Below are positions 1 to 23,171 of a stretch of DNA of 64,000 nt, one piece after another (the first letter of the stretch is position 1; the number at the start of each line of letters is the position of its first letter). Source of the DNA: Xestospongia muta. Lineage: Eukaryota; Porifera; Demospongiae; Haplosclerida; Petrosiidae. The stretch covers positions 6,178,932-6,242,931 of the forward strand of contig OY848925.1 in NCBI GenBank assembly GCA_963693285.1, in the 5' to 3' direction. The translations under genes were made by a program, and so were the position numbers. The notes beneath the pieces are model-generated. The model was not told the origin of the DNA. It worked only from the letters and a program-made list of their open reading frames with translations, and ran no database searches.

Positions 1-2590
1 GACTAGTACATCACAAACAACACTCATTATGTAACAGATAAACAGAGTTCATGTCTTGTTTGTTGTGTGTTTATAATATATTGAATAAACTTTTGTAGAA
101 TTTTCTTTTTACAAACCAATATTTCACTTTATTAACTCTATCTAACTTTAGTAATTAGGTCAGCATCATTACCAGTCCAGTGGGTATAACCCTGGTACAA
201 ATGTCATAATGTAGTATTGTGACATGACTCAACACATCATACATATCAGTACTTTATAAAACTATATTGAATAACAATTATATTGTTTAGTGTAGTGTCA
301 ATTCAATAGTACCAGTTCTCAGTTCTGAGTATTTTAATAGAATACTCCCAAAGACTATAAAGTACTAATACTTAAAGAAAGGCTCATATTGTTACACACA
401 GACATTGGGGACTCCATAAATATATATAGCTATTGAAAGAGGGGAGTGGCTAGCTACATGAGTCTGCCCACCTATTTGATTGGGTTTCCAGACTACACAG
501 TATTTAATGTACTATGTTCTGTTCATGTTGAGAATGACTGTGGTTTAGTGGAATTCCAATAATAACCCACATCATCAACCTAACTTGGGTGTGGCATTGT
601 AATTGTAACACTACATGTAGAAATGTATGGATATGTGAATGTCAGATATCCATCAGTATTAGATGATCTGAACTAAGATGAGTGACGTCACTATCAATTG
701 AGACAGACAAACAAGGTACTGAACTGTCAGTGAGGGTGACTCGATTATATCACTAGTAAAGATGATTCACAATTAAGAAGCAACACTCAAGCATAAATCA
801 TCATGATGTCTGGTAATAGAGTTTTGTTTGACTTGTCTTTTGTGTGTTGACATTTCTCTTTTACTTTACAAATGTCATGATGTAATAAAACATTATATTT
901 AGTATTGCGATGTGATATCATAATGTAAGTTATGTCATTTATAATGTACTTCAATATTTTGAAACAATAATTATTATTTGAAACTATCCTATCAACATTG
1001 AAGCTGGAACATGTGTGTAATAATAGTGACATCATTTCTCTGTCAGCTAATGAACACCAGTTAACTCACAGATATCATTACAGTATTTTCATATCAGCTC
1101 AAGTTTACTATTCTTCTAGTAATTAGTCTTCTCTCCATTTTTTTGTTTTTCTTATATTTTCATTAAACATCATTGTACGTGTATACATATAGCTGAAAAT
1201 AATGATGAGGGATTAATTTGACCATGTTGGTGATTTTTGAAATTAAATTTTACAACTTTTGATGCCACAATTATTTTAATATAACACATTGATACATTGT
1301 AAATTTAAATTTTATTCTCTCCAATATTTCCACTATATTCAGTACAGTACACGTACTATACATTCATGTCAGTACATGATAATAATATTATTAACTATAA
1401 ACCATGTACTGGTACTTTCTTTATATCAGTGAATTTATGCTTAGCTTGTGTCTTCTGGAACTATATAACACAACATAGTCTTCAAATTGTACACTCAATT
1501 CCTCTATCCTGTCAACACATCTTATGATTTTGCTTGTTGTGTCAATTAATGGTAGGTCATATAAAACTATACTAGTATATATAAATATATATACACTAAA
1601 TAGTTGAGGTATGCATAGGCAAAGGAACCAGGGGGGGAACTGTGAGCATGTGACCCCCCAAAATTTCATAGTGCACCACGCCCATGCATGTTACACGTGT
1701 AAGTGTATTGCCATGTCTGCTAAACCAAGTAGAGTTGCTATGTCTGCTCCTCTGCCAATCAAGAAGTTAAAGAAAACTACGCTACTACTACTTAGCAGCT
1801 ACAACATTACAACCATGACTTAACAACACAATGCTCCTTTATGTTCACAAAGACAGGACAGATGAACTTGACATTATCACACTAGCAAATAGTATCATCC
1901 ATGTAAATGACAGAAGAAGAAATTATTTTGGTAATGTGTAACTGTATCTTGCATTGCAGTTATAATCAAGTTATTTATAACATTGTTGTTCAAAAACATT
2001 TTACACTGATCATGTCCAATATTTATAGCTACTACCCCATGTAGCTAATGTTTTCAACAATTACCATTATTACATGCCTTTTGCTTTACCAACTGTGCCC
2101 CCCCCCAATCATAAAATCAAACCTATGCCTATGGTATGGGAATCTCCTTCATTTGTACTTTATGAATTGACTTTTAATAATTATATTATCTCAATCATAC
2201 AATGTAGTATTGAATTTAAAGTCCTAGTTTCCACATTATATTCAAGCTTTGAAAGTATCTTGAAGTAAACAATAACTCGACTACATTAATTGGTACATGT
2301 GTAGGTACTATTATGATAGAGATCATCATAGAGATCCACTATAGATTACTGAGAAATATTTGATAATGGAATTTTTTTATTATTACTGAGCCATCAACGA
2401 TGAATTCATTCCTTGTTTATACTCAACATTGACAACAGGTGTGGTGATGAAAGCAACTAATAAAATAGACTTGTGTCTATCTTCATGTAATACAGGTATG
2501 TGAAATCACATGTTGCAGGAGTGTGCTACAAGCCAGTACATATTGTACCATATATACATTGTAGTTTAATCAATGTTTTAATATTACTAA
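1..2590. other. gene-poor AT-rich stretch
   Basis: I see no convincing exon here on either strand. The open frames are short and have no recognisable domain. A G-tract/C-tract pair near 1629-1665 and a second C-tract near 2099-2106 lie in sequence reminiscent of old transposon debris, but no element boundary can be drawn. The right end holds the 3' flank of the death-domain gene. Confidence 0.5.
683..690. promoter_or_regulatory. CRE-like palindrome TGACGTCA
   Basis: This is a perfect 8-base cAMP-response-element consensus. No gene start is visible nearby, so it may be chance. It is recorded only because the match is exact. Confidence 0.2.
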
Positions 2591-2592
2591 AT

Positions 2593-5500
2593 TTATAATG
2601 GCAGCTTACTTGGTAGTTCTTCATCATCTAATGATTCCTGTTGGCCACTATGGGTATCTTCCTCCTCCTCTGTACCTTTTGATGTTAACTGAGTGATAAT
2701 TTTATCTTTCTCTGTCAATTGAAGAGTTAGTGAGCTAATCATCTCCTGTAATTTTGTAATCTCTTGTTGTCTGTCAGTAGCTACACAGTACACAATATAA
2801 GATATTGTATATTTTCAGTAGTTATATAATACCTTCTTTTTCTTGGACAGTAGATGTGAGGTCCTCTAGTGTTTTCACCAGCTCATATGCTTCTGTATCT
2901 GAAATATGAAGTGATAAAGAATGTGCAGGTGTAGATAAAGTTATATAAAGAACATTTGTACCTATACCTTCTTGTTTGCTATCAAGTGGATCCTCAAGTT
3001 TTTGACTTAAAAGTGGATGACTAGTTTTAAGGAGATCTCTTACTTCTAATATCCGAGACCTCAGATCTACAATAGATAAAGTAAAGAGCTATACATGTTG
3101 TTAATATACCTTTTATGTTCTCTGTTAACTGAACATTTCTTTCCTCCTTCTCTCTTAATTGTAAAGTAAGAGACGTTATTATCTCTTGTAATGATTGTAG
3201 TTCCTTCTGTAATTCTATAGAATATAAAGCACATGTACAAACATGTATATTAATATTAGACATAATAATTACATAATAAACAGGAGCACACAATGAGAAA
3301 AGACAAGAAATGGAAGGACCACGAAATCCCTTGCAGTTTATCAAATCCCAGGTATAGAGCTCTTGGGAGTACTGTTACTATATTAAGATCAATGACTTCT
3401 TAATTGTGGTTATATTTGAGACCTTAATAAAGGCTCTTTGCACTCTGTCATGTTATTAGTTTTCTTTGTATTGAAAAAGTTTTACTACATATCACAATTT
3501 ATACAAGGAATTACTTTAGACTAGAGCTCTCTCTACCTAGTATTACTTGGGAACTGTACTTATCATTTAATTAATGATGTGGAAGTTTCATGTTCTTTAT
3601 TCATTACATGTTCCTGTTAATAATATCTGCTAAGTTCTCACCTTTCTGTGTAGACTTTAACTGAGTAACTTCTAATGACATTGTCTTCTTCAATTTTGCT
3701 TCAACAATTCTTGGATCTACAATAATTTATATTAATTATAATTATAATGTTAATTGAATTTTGTAGAGCAATTATAGTTTTGTAGATACATCCTATAACA
3801 TTTTATATTTTACTTACCTTTCATCTTCTCCATCAACTGACTGATTCCACTTTCTTCTCTCTCCATTACTTCTATATTTAGTGATTTTATTTCCTTTTGT
3901 AATCCCTCAATCTCTTCTTGTTTCTCTACTAACACTTTATTAGTAGCTATAGAACATAACCATATATGGTATGTACTACTATCAGTACTATAGTTCACCT
4001 TTTTTATGTCTGGTTAACTCCTCTATCTCTAAGGTCTTTGCCTTATTCATTTTCTCTGATAGTTTCAGCTTCTCTGTTTACATTAGGTACATAGTTATAT
4101 CTCAATTAATGTACATGTACCTGATAAAGTGTCAGTTGATGGTTGATCTTGTGGTCCTTCTCTCTCCATACTGTGTACTAGTACTAATAAAATATACCCA
4201 CATAATAATACAGTACTGATTATCATTAACTATCAGTGAAAGGTATTTAATCATACAGAGTTTAGAATATAATATGATGACTTGATGGTAAACTAATAGC
4301 TAACTATGTATGTAATTGATGACACAATGTAGCATAGGTCAGAATATATACATATAAAATAACTAACTTTGTTTTGTCTTTTCTCTCTCTAAAAGTTCAT
4401 TAAGAACATCCTCTTTTTCTTGTAGCAATTTAACAAGTAGAGATACTTCTGGTTTCTCAGAATATGATCTAATATGGTTATAAAGTGAGAATATATTCAA
4501 GACAACACTTACAACACATCCACTAGATCAACATTAACTTTGTAAGATTGACTTGACTTGTCCCACTCAATGTAATTGAACAGCTTGGATTTAGGAGAGC
4601 TTTTCTCCAATACTACTGTGGGAAGACTAAATACTAATTCAATACAGCCTTCATTGTAATCATGGAAGTGTAAGATTGCACCATATTGAAAACCCAGTAG
4701 TCTGGCAAGGTTACGTTGAATAGCTTTGACTTCTCCTCCAGTTATGACGAGATCTGCAGACACTTTAAGAAGAAGTTCAGTACGTTGAGATTGTGTGTGT
4801 GGAGGAGCACATGGTATCTCAAAAATGGAGCGTTTTAAATAAGGAATGAGATGTTTATCTTCATATTCTTTTAAACGCATCCTTTCAGATTCATCTCCTA
4901 AAATTTCAACTACTACTTGAAGTGAATCATAGTTGAACCATGTACAGTGTTTAGACAACTCGAAAAAGACATCAGAAACACTGTCATCTCTTCTAAAATC
5001 AAACACACTTGGTTCTCGCTGATCTTGCTTTTCTGAAGTGCCATAATTATGTGCAATCAACTGAATATCTCTTGGGTTAACTTTACGTTTTCGAAACGAT
5101 TGTAAAAGTTGAGCAACAAAAAATGTATAAGCTTTACGCACAACACGATTGTCATCCATTAGCTGGTTTCTCAATGCCTCCTGGTCACTCTCTGCCAATT
5201 CTTTCCAGTTTGGATAACGAACTTTAGCTTTCTCTGGAGCAAGGTGAAATGTTACTGTTTGTGGCAATGATGTCATTCTCTTTGAAAGATATTTTAATAT
5301 AGATTCAGCTACAAAACGATCTTCCATTTTTAAAAAAGACTTTACCAATTCTTTGTAAGTAGCTGCACTCCCGTTCTTTCTTTTCCATGCCCACAACAAC
5401 TCATTCTTCTTTTCTACATCACTTTTATCACTTTGTGAAACACTATGAACTCTTTCTGTTGATAAATTGAGACAACGACCAGCTGTTATATAGTCATCGT

Positions 5501-6217
5501 TCATATGTTGTGAGACCTCAATGAAAACTCCATCATCACACTCTTTATCTACTACTTCATATGATAGACCATACTGAGTGAGTAGACTTGAAAGATCTAA
5601 TGTAATTAAATAGACATTACAATATACAAAAGACAATATAATTGATACTTAATATATTTTTATTTTAATTAGCATATTTACTAGTTATATGAGAGCTACT
5701 ATTATACACTAATGGGTTGGGTCAATACCTCACTAGGCAAAGCAATGAGCATTGAGACACACCCTAAGTATAATACATAGTGTATAACATGAGAATAGAT
5801 CATACATTAACTGATTAATAATGATACTAGAATCGATCAATGTCTCATAATGAGAATGTCTCATCATGTTGTCACTGACATACCATGGTACTGGGTAGCT
5901 AATGTTGATAGCTCTGCTGCAAGATTCCTACCAACAATTGCTGCTGGTCCACCAAGATCCTCGAGAATTCTAACAAGACGATGACAGTCTGTCTGTATTT
6001 CCTCCACAGTCTTCCCAAACTTCAATCCAGTTTTCAATTCGTTAGCTATGTCAGCAAAATTCTCGCTTCTCATAACAGACTCAGATATCAGACTAGCGGC
6101 AAATACTTCTTCTGTAAATTTTGTCATACATCCTTGTAGAGCTGAACTGAGGTTGGCATATTGAGAATTAAAGACATTGATAACGGCTTTCTTGTAGCTT
6201 TCGAGTGAGTCATCCAT
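2593..6217 (-). CDS. death-domain protein with coiled-coil tail
   Basis: Eleven exons join without a frame break: 5884-6217, 4513-5596, 4368-4468, 4121-4177, 3999-4073, 3818-3946, 3642-3716, 3110-3214, 2968-3066, 2833-2898 and 2593-2780, giving about 770 residues. Residues 1-111 form a helical N-terminal domain. Residues about 130-215 look like a death domain, with the core LLWAWKRKNGSAATYKELVK. A conserved-looking region of unknown function follows and holds FNYDSLQVVVEILGDE and GFQYGAILHFHDYNEGCIEL. From exon 3 on the protein is Glu/Lys/Gln-rich heptad coiled coil, for example LQEIITSLTLQLREKEE. Death domains mediate homotypic assembly in apoptosis or innate immunity; the role here is inference. 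Nearly all tail exons are bounded by phase-1 introns. The stop in the last exon assumes that an internal AAAAGGTACAG is not used as a donor. Confidence 0.8.
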
Positions 6218-6474
6218 TGTCGATCACAAAGAAGGGTGGGGCTCGTAAATATTGAATTGCCCCACCTATTTTGACAGCTATGAATAATATACATTTATGA
6301 TATATTTTATATGCTAACCAAAAAAACCTACAGAGTTCAAAGTCAAAAAAATTACTTAATGACACGTACATACATAATAAACAGTTAGTGATAATAACAA
6401 TGAATTATTATTATTAATATTATATAATATTAATATAATAACTCAATATCTTATCTTTTGTATTTTGTTAATAC

Positions 6475-8072
6475 CTTTGCTGTTATGATGTCCATATATG
6501 GAAGAATGTCCTGAAATCATTTTCTTCAGACTAACCATATAGTATACACATAGTATTCACCTCATCTGTTAGGTAGTCCATTGTAGTGAGACACATAATG
6601 GATGACAGAAAATGTCTTGTTTCTATTGTCAGCAAGTTTACATTTTCTCTATGAAAAGTCTATGTACATTTGTACCTTCATCTTATTGATAGAAAAGCAT
6701 GAATTGATCTTGTTAAATGATTTTGCTGTATTAACAGGAGTAACCTATGTTAGTGGTGATTGATTGTATGAAATATAATTTTGTACACAGATTAGTATCA
6801 CTGATTAAGTATTGTTTTTTGTGGAGTGTATAAATGAAAAGTGATGACTATTCTGATATTTCACTATCCTCACAAGTTTGTAAATGGCACTACCTATTTT
6901 TAATGTAGTTTTCTGTATGTGATACAATCAAATAAACATACATACACTGTTAATATACAGATGTATGTGTTTTCTTGTATAGCTACATGCATCTTATCTA
7001 ATGTTTATACCTGTATTTGAACAACTGGACACTCAGTTCTATTAAATGTAACAATCGATGACAATGTTATTTGTTATAATATGTTTGACTAATGATGTTG
7101 AAGTCTTTGTTATGTAAATATATAAAGGTTGGTATGTTTTGTTACATCAATAATCTAAACAGATTTACCACAGCTTCTACACTTAATAAATTTATAATAT
7201 TATATTAAACTTAGGGACAAATCTATGACTGATCTTGTTGAGTAACAGGATTATAGGTCCACAAATTAATGTAGTTTATAATATTGCAATTGTCTGAATT
7301 ATCTAATTCATCAAATATCAAGTCTTGAAGGTGGATTTTCTAGTTATCACTCTTAATATAATTACTAACATGTATTTTCAATAAAAGCACATTACTACTA
7401 GTCTGTGTCTTACTGTTGCTATAATTACATTTGTTACATGTCACTGTGATAAAAAGAGTTAGATAGCTGATAAAAATATTACTGTTTCCATCCAGTCATA
7501 AAAAAATCTGTTCTAGTAATTGTTTTGTCCTGTAGTCAATAATAAGCATTTTAAAATGTGATACAAGGCCTTACCTTGCATCAAATAATTCAGTTAAATT
7601 ATTGACTAGTTGAATGTAATGCTCACGAACATCATGGTATCTACCAGGAATAAATGATTCATGCCTATCTGTTTCAATAATAAGCTCTGATATTTATTGT
7701 AATTTTCTCATTTACTCAATAGGGTTTGAACAAGTATTGTTGTACCACGGCTATACCTGTACATGCTGTATAAGTTTAGTAATACCTTCAGTAAAGATAA
7801 TCCTGTGTGACAGCATAAGTTTGTATTAATTTGAATTTTTTGAACTTTAAATTTACAATATATATTATACCTAACTTTGTACATTCACAACATGTATGTT
7901 TGCTGGTTGATTGAAACAATTCTAAATAAATAGCATGATTCATCAGACACTGGAGGGCACTACTAGCATAGCAATTACTAGCTGTGTTGGTGATCCCAGG
8001 AGGCTGTAATACTATGTAAAACAGCATGGCTATAATTTTATTGCCATGAATACATGTGTATAGTTTGCGCAT
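6475..8072 (-). CDS. ubiquitin-specific-protease-like, degenerate
   Basis: The exon at 7871-8003 holds a USP Cys-box, GITNTASNCYASSALQCLMN, with the presumed catalytic Cys in NCY. The exon at 7575-7686 has FIPGRYHDVREHYIQLVNN, resembling the QQDAHEF box. Near 7430 comes VTCNKCNYSNSKTQ and near 7155 KCRSCGKS, the two CxxC pairs of the USP zinc ribbon. Near 6880 lies YKLVRIVKYQNSHHFSFIHS, resembling the His-box. USPs cleave ubiquitin from substrates through a Cys-His pair. Three further phase-0 exons at about 6475-6750 encode ETRHFLSSIMCLTTMDYLTD and may belong to this gene. One junction (7575 to about 7535) does not keep frame with any splice I can find, so the gene may be decaying or may need an unseen exon. 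The start is taken at 8072, 198 bases from a divergent SNAP-25 gene. Confidence 0.55.
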
Positions 8073-8270
8073 GCGTGGACCAGTATTGAAATTGAAGGCT
8101 GACTCTGTCTCCGACTAATGGCAGGCACTCTTGTTTAGTTTATGATCTAAGCCCGATATTTTGACTAAATGTGATTATGTAAAACTGAATCCGGTGGCTA
8201 CTAGTTACTAGTCTTAGCTTCCACTTACAACGCTAGTTTTGGCTATTTGTCATTTTATGCTAGCAACACA

Positions 8271-9417
8271 ATGGGAGATGAAGATGAGATTAGACTTTTA
8301 GATCAAAGAATTGATGAAGAGACTAACAAGACACTCGATTCGTCGAGGCGTATGTTGAAGGTAGCAGTTGAAACGAATGAAATTGGGCAAGATACGTTAA
8401 CAGCCCTAAACGAACAGGGTTAGTTGATTGCTCACTTCATACCTTACCAATACATATTAAATAGGAGAGAAGATTCACAATGTCAAGCAAAAATTTGACG
8501 AAATGAAGGTAGACCTAGGTAGAGCTGATACCAATATTAGAGAGATGGAAAAGGTTTGCGGCTGTTGTGTTTGTCCACCATTTGGAGGCAGACGAAGAAG
8601 TGGCCTGGTAAGAAATTAAGAATTAGCTCCTAGCCATGCATTTTGTGTATTTATTTGGGTTTATTTTGGGTAGACCCCTTTAATTTAGATGATTAATCAA
8701 TAAACTTCCCTGTCTACTTATTGACTGTACAAGACTGATGGCTAACAAAGAGTTAAATTTAATTTGATGTTGTGGTTGTTTTTCAGCATCATGATCATCA
8801 CAAGAAAGATGATAACAAACCCAAAGACTATGTGGAGGTTATTACTGGTCAACCACAACAAGGTGGGGACAGCAGTAGTGGACAGGTCAGCTATATCAAG
8901 AGAGTGACAGGAGATAAAAGAGAAGATGAGATTAATGAGAACCTTGGGTAAGTTTAATATTCTAAATCCTTTTTTATTAACTGAACTGTCTAAACATGCT
9001 CAATACTGTTACAAGCTCCTGGCAGTATCATTAGATTGTCTATAATAAATTTTGTTATCAAACTAATAATGTTTATAAACAAGTACTATAGTATATCATA
9101 AGCATTATAGAATAATAATAGTCTCGCATAGCCAGCTCCTCCTTCAATGAAACAACTACATGAGACTGCATCCTAGCCATATCAGACAAATAAAAATAGT
9201 TTGTAAATAGTTATGAAAATACACCTTTACAACAACATTAATTTTTTGATACAGTACTGTGAGCAAGGTCCTAGACAATCTTGAGGGTATTGCTACTGAA
9301 ATGGGTAGTGAGTTAGAAAGACAGAACGAAGATCTAGAAGAGCTCAATGACAAAGCTGAGGACACCGAGGGTCATCTTGTACACAGCACTCATCGCTTGG
9401 AGCATCTACTACGATAA
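8271..9417 (+). CDS. SNAP25: SNAP-25-type Qbc-SNARE, copy 1
   Basis: Exons 8271-8418, 8465-8607, 8787-8947 and 9255-9417 give 204 residues, close to vertebrate SNAP-25 (206). The Qb SNARE helix reads RRMLKVAVETNEIGQDTL then LNEQGEKI, with the zero-layer Gln. It is followed by a Cys cluster, VCGCCVCPP, the expected palmitoylation site for plasma-membrane anchoring. The linker ends in YIKRVTGDKREDEINENL, and the Qc helix contains ERQNEDLEEL with the second zero-layer Gln. The protein would supply two helices to the four-helix SNARE bundle with syntaxin and VAMP during exocytosis. A paralogue with the same intron phases (1, 0, 2) starts 309 bases downstream. The ATG at 8271 opens the typical acidic leader MGDEDEIRLL. 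Confidence 0.96.
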
Positions 9418-9726
9418 AAACCTTGTGTCATATTGTTCCCATGGAAATGATCAATAATCATGTATTAATTGTGTTTTGTAATCTTATTGATTAAATATAT
9501 TGTGATTTTTTGTTATTAAAGCAATATCAAGAAGTTTAATGACAGTGGGAATACAATTTATAATACAAGGAAAAGATAAATCCCTAGTTGATATTTCAAT
9601 AGGGGTTAAAAATGAAACGGTGGCATTAAGTACATAACTTGGTCAGGATACTTCTCCGTATACTAGAAGCAGCTGTCACTTTCTTTAAACAACCTTTTTT
9701 TCGGTAGTCTTGAAGTTGACGACACT

Positions 9727-11173
9727 ATGGCAGATGAAGACGATCTTAGACGTTTGGATCAACGGATTGATCAAGTAACAGATGAGACGTTAGATTCAAC
9801 GAGGCGCATGTTGCGCGTAGCAGAGGAAACGAATCAAATTGGTGTGGATACGTTAGTAACCCTAAATGAACAGGGTCAGTTGTAATGACCACCCTTTTCT
9901 AACTGTACTAACTTATTAAAATAGGTGAGAAGATTGATAATGTGGAGCGGAGACTCGATGAAATGAACGTTGATCTTAAGAGAACTGATAAGAATCTCCG
10001 AGAGTTGGAAAAGGTCTGTGGCTGTTGTGCCTGCCCTTGTGGAGGTGGGCCAAGAAGTGTCACGGTAAGAACCAACAAGAAACTGGTCCAATTTGTCGGC
10101 ACTCTTATATTTTAACACTATGATATATATGTATCTATTTGTTATAATAATGGGTAGACTCCTTTAATTTAGGGGATTAAGTATAATAGCCTCCCATCAA
10201 CCTTTTGACTTTACAGTGACGCACACTTTTATGCATTAAGTAAAGAACTTGGCACTACAAAAATATAACTGACAATAATTGTTATTGTACACTAAATGCT
10301 TACAACACTCACACGACATGAACTTTGCAAAGGGTTAAAATTAGTTGGTGTGTGTGGTGGTTAATTTTCAGCGTGGTGGTGGTTACACTCTACTTTCACA
10401 AAACCCGCAGAAGTCAAAAACCTACAAAAAAACTTACGGCAGTAAAGCCAAAGAGGATGACAATGTCGTTACTAGTCAGCCACGACCAGCTGGAGGCAAT
10501 GGAGGCCAAGGAGGGTATATTAAAAGAGTAACAGGAGACGAAAGAGAAGACGAGATGGATCAGAACCTTGGGTAAGTGAAGCTAATGTAGTTTAACGATT
10601 ATTACAAGGAAAGTGTGTGGAGTATTTGTGTTTACTTACTAACATATAATACAATGGCTTTGTTAATTTTCGGCATTGTTATTGAATTCTTTTATACAGA
10701 TAATCAATAGTTGTTAACAGTTCAGGTAGTAAGTATGTAGTAATTTAATTGATAATTACATTGAATTAATGAACTATTGTGTATTCATGCTCTATTGCGT
10801 TTGTATTCTATGCTAAGCCTAGAGCAAGATACACATATGACTGTTGTTGTTTTATGAACTGTATCAACTAAATTAATGTGTAGATTAATGAAAAAGTAAT
10901 CGTTATCTTCTGAACATCGTAGTTGTATTCTTATGGTGCAAGTTCTTTAGACAGCTTTCATTGTCTTAAAACATAATGTTACTTGAGTCACAGCTATTTC
11001 TTTCTTTACCTAGTGCCGTGGGCAACATTCTAGATAACCTCCACGGTGTTGCCGTAGATATGGGAGATGAATTAGACAGACAAAATAAACAACTGGAACG
11101 CGTCAATCGTAAAGCCGAGGTCAATGAGGTCCATATTGGCCAAGCCAACTACCGCATGAGGCAACAGCTATAA
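9727..11173 (+). CDS. SNAP25: SNAP-25-type Qbc-SNARE, copy 2
   Basis: Exons 9727-9874, 9925-10064, 10372-10571 and 11014-11173 give 215 residues. The Qb helix has RRMLRVAEETNQIGVDTL and LNEQGEKI. The Cys cluster is VCGCCACPC, and the linker motif is YIKRVTGDEREDEMDQNL. The Qc helix has DMGDELDRQNKQLERV, so both zero-layer Gln residues are kept. Intron phases match copy 1 exactly. The linker exon is 39 bases longer and rich in Gly, Lys and Ser. The function should be the same, plasma-membrane fusion, but the divergent linker suggests different palmitoylation or partner binding. The first exon is 148 bases in both copies, which supports tandem duplication of one ancestral gene. Confidence 0.96.
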
Positions 11174-11629
11174 GTCGTGTCCATTCTTCAAAGCAATGCC
11201 TCTATTATTATTATTGACATTACTTCATTTTGACTAGTTAATTAACTTATCTGAAAGTTGCTGTTAATTTTAATAACTCTATTTTAATATACTGTAACTT
11301 GTGAAACGTGTCCTAGGTGAACCCTAACTTTGCCATTTATCCATCTCTGTCAATGTTACTTCATTTTTAAGAGAAAGTGTGTGTCTATATCATTATTATT
11401 ATTGTTATGATTTTATTTTAAGGATTATAAAAGTAAACAATATGTTTATTGTCCTGAGGATGGTTATCACCCATGTACATTGTTGGATACACAACCAACT
11501 TTATTTTGAAATTACCAATTTTGCACAAAAATATTAAATCAGACTGAAGAAAATACACTTTTTTAATTTTATTCATTTGTACATGAATATAAGACACACA
11601 CCATTACAGTATACCTGTTATAAAGTAAG
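11174..11629. other. convergent 3' flank, SNAP-25 copy 2 and WDR81
   Basis: AT-rich non-coding sequence between two converging genes. I see no further exon. It should hold both 3' UTRs and polyadenylation sites. Confidence 0.5.
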
Positions 11630-23110
<11,481 letters not shown>

Positions 23111-23171
23111 ATCGACTCATTGCAACACCATGTTATCAGCCACGCCTATTAAAATTATGAATAATTTATTT

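Noticed and set aside
1611..1823. 70-codon frame
   Set aside because: No domain, no splice context, and a G/C-tract typical of repeats.
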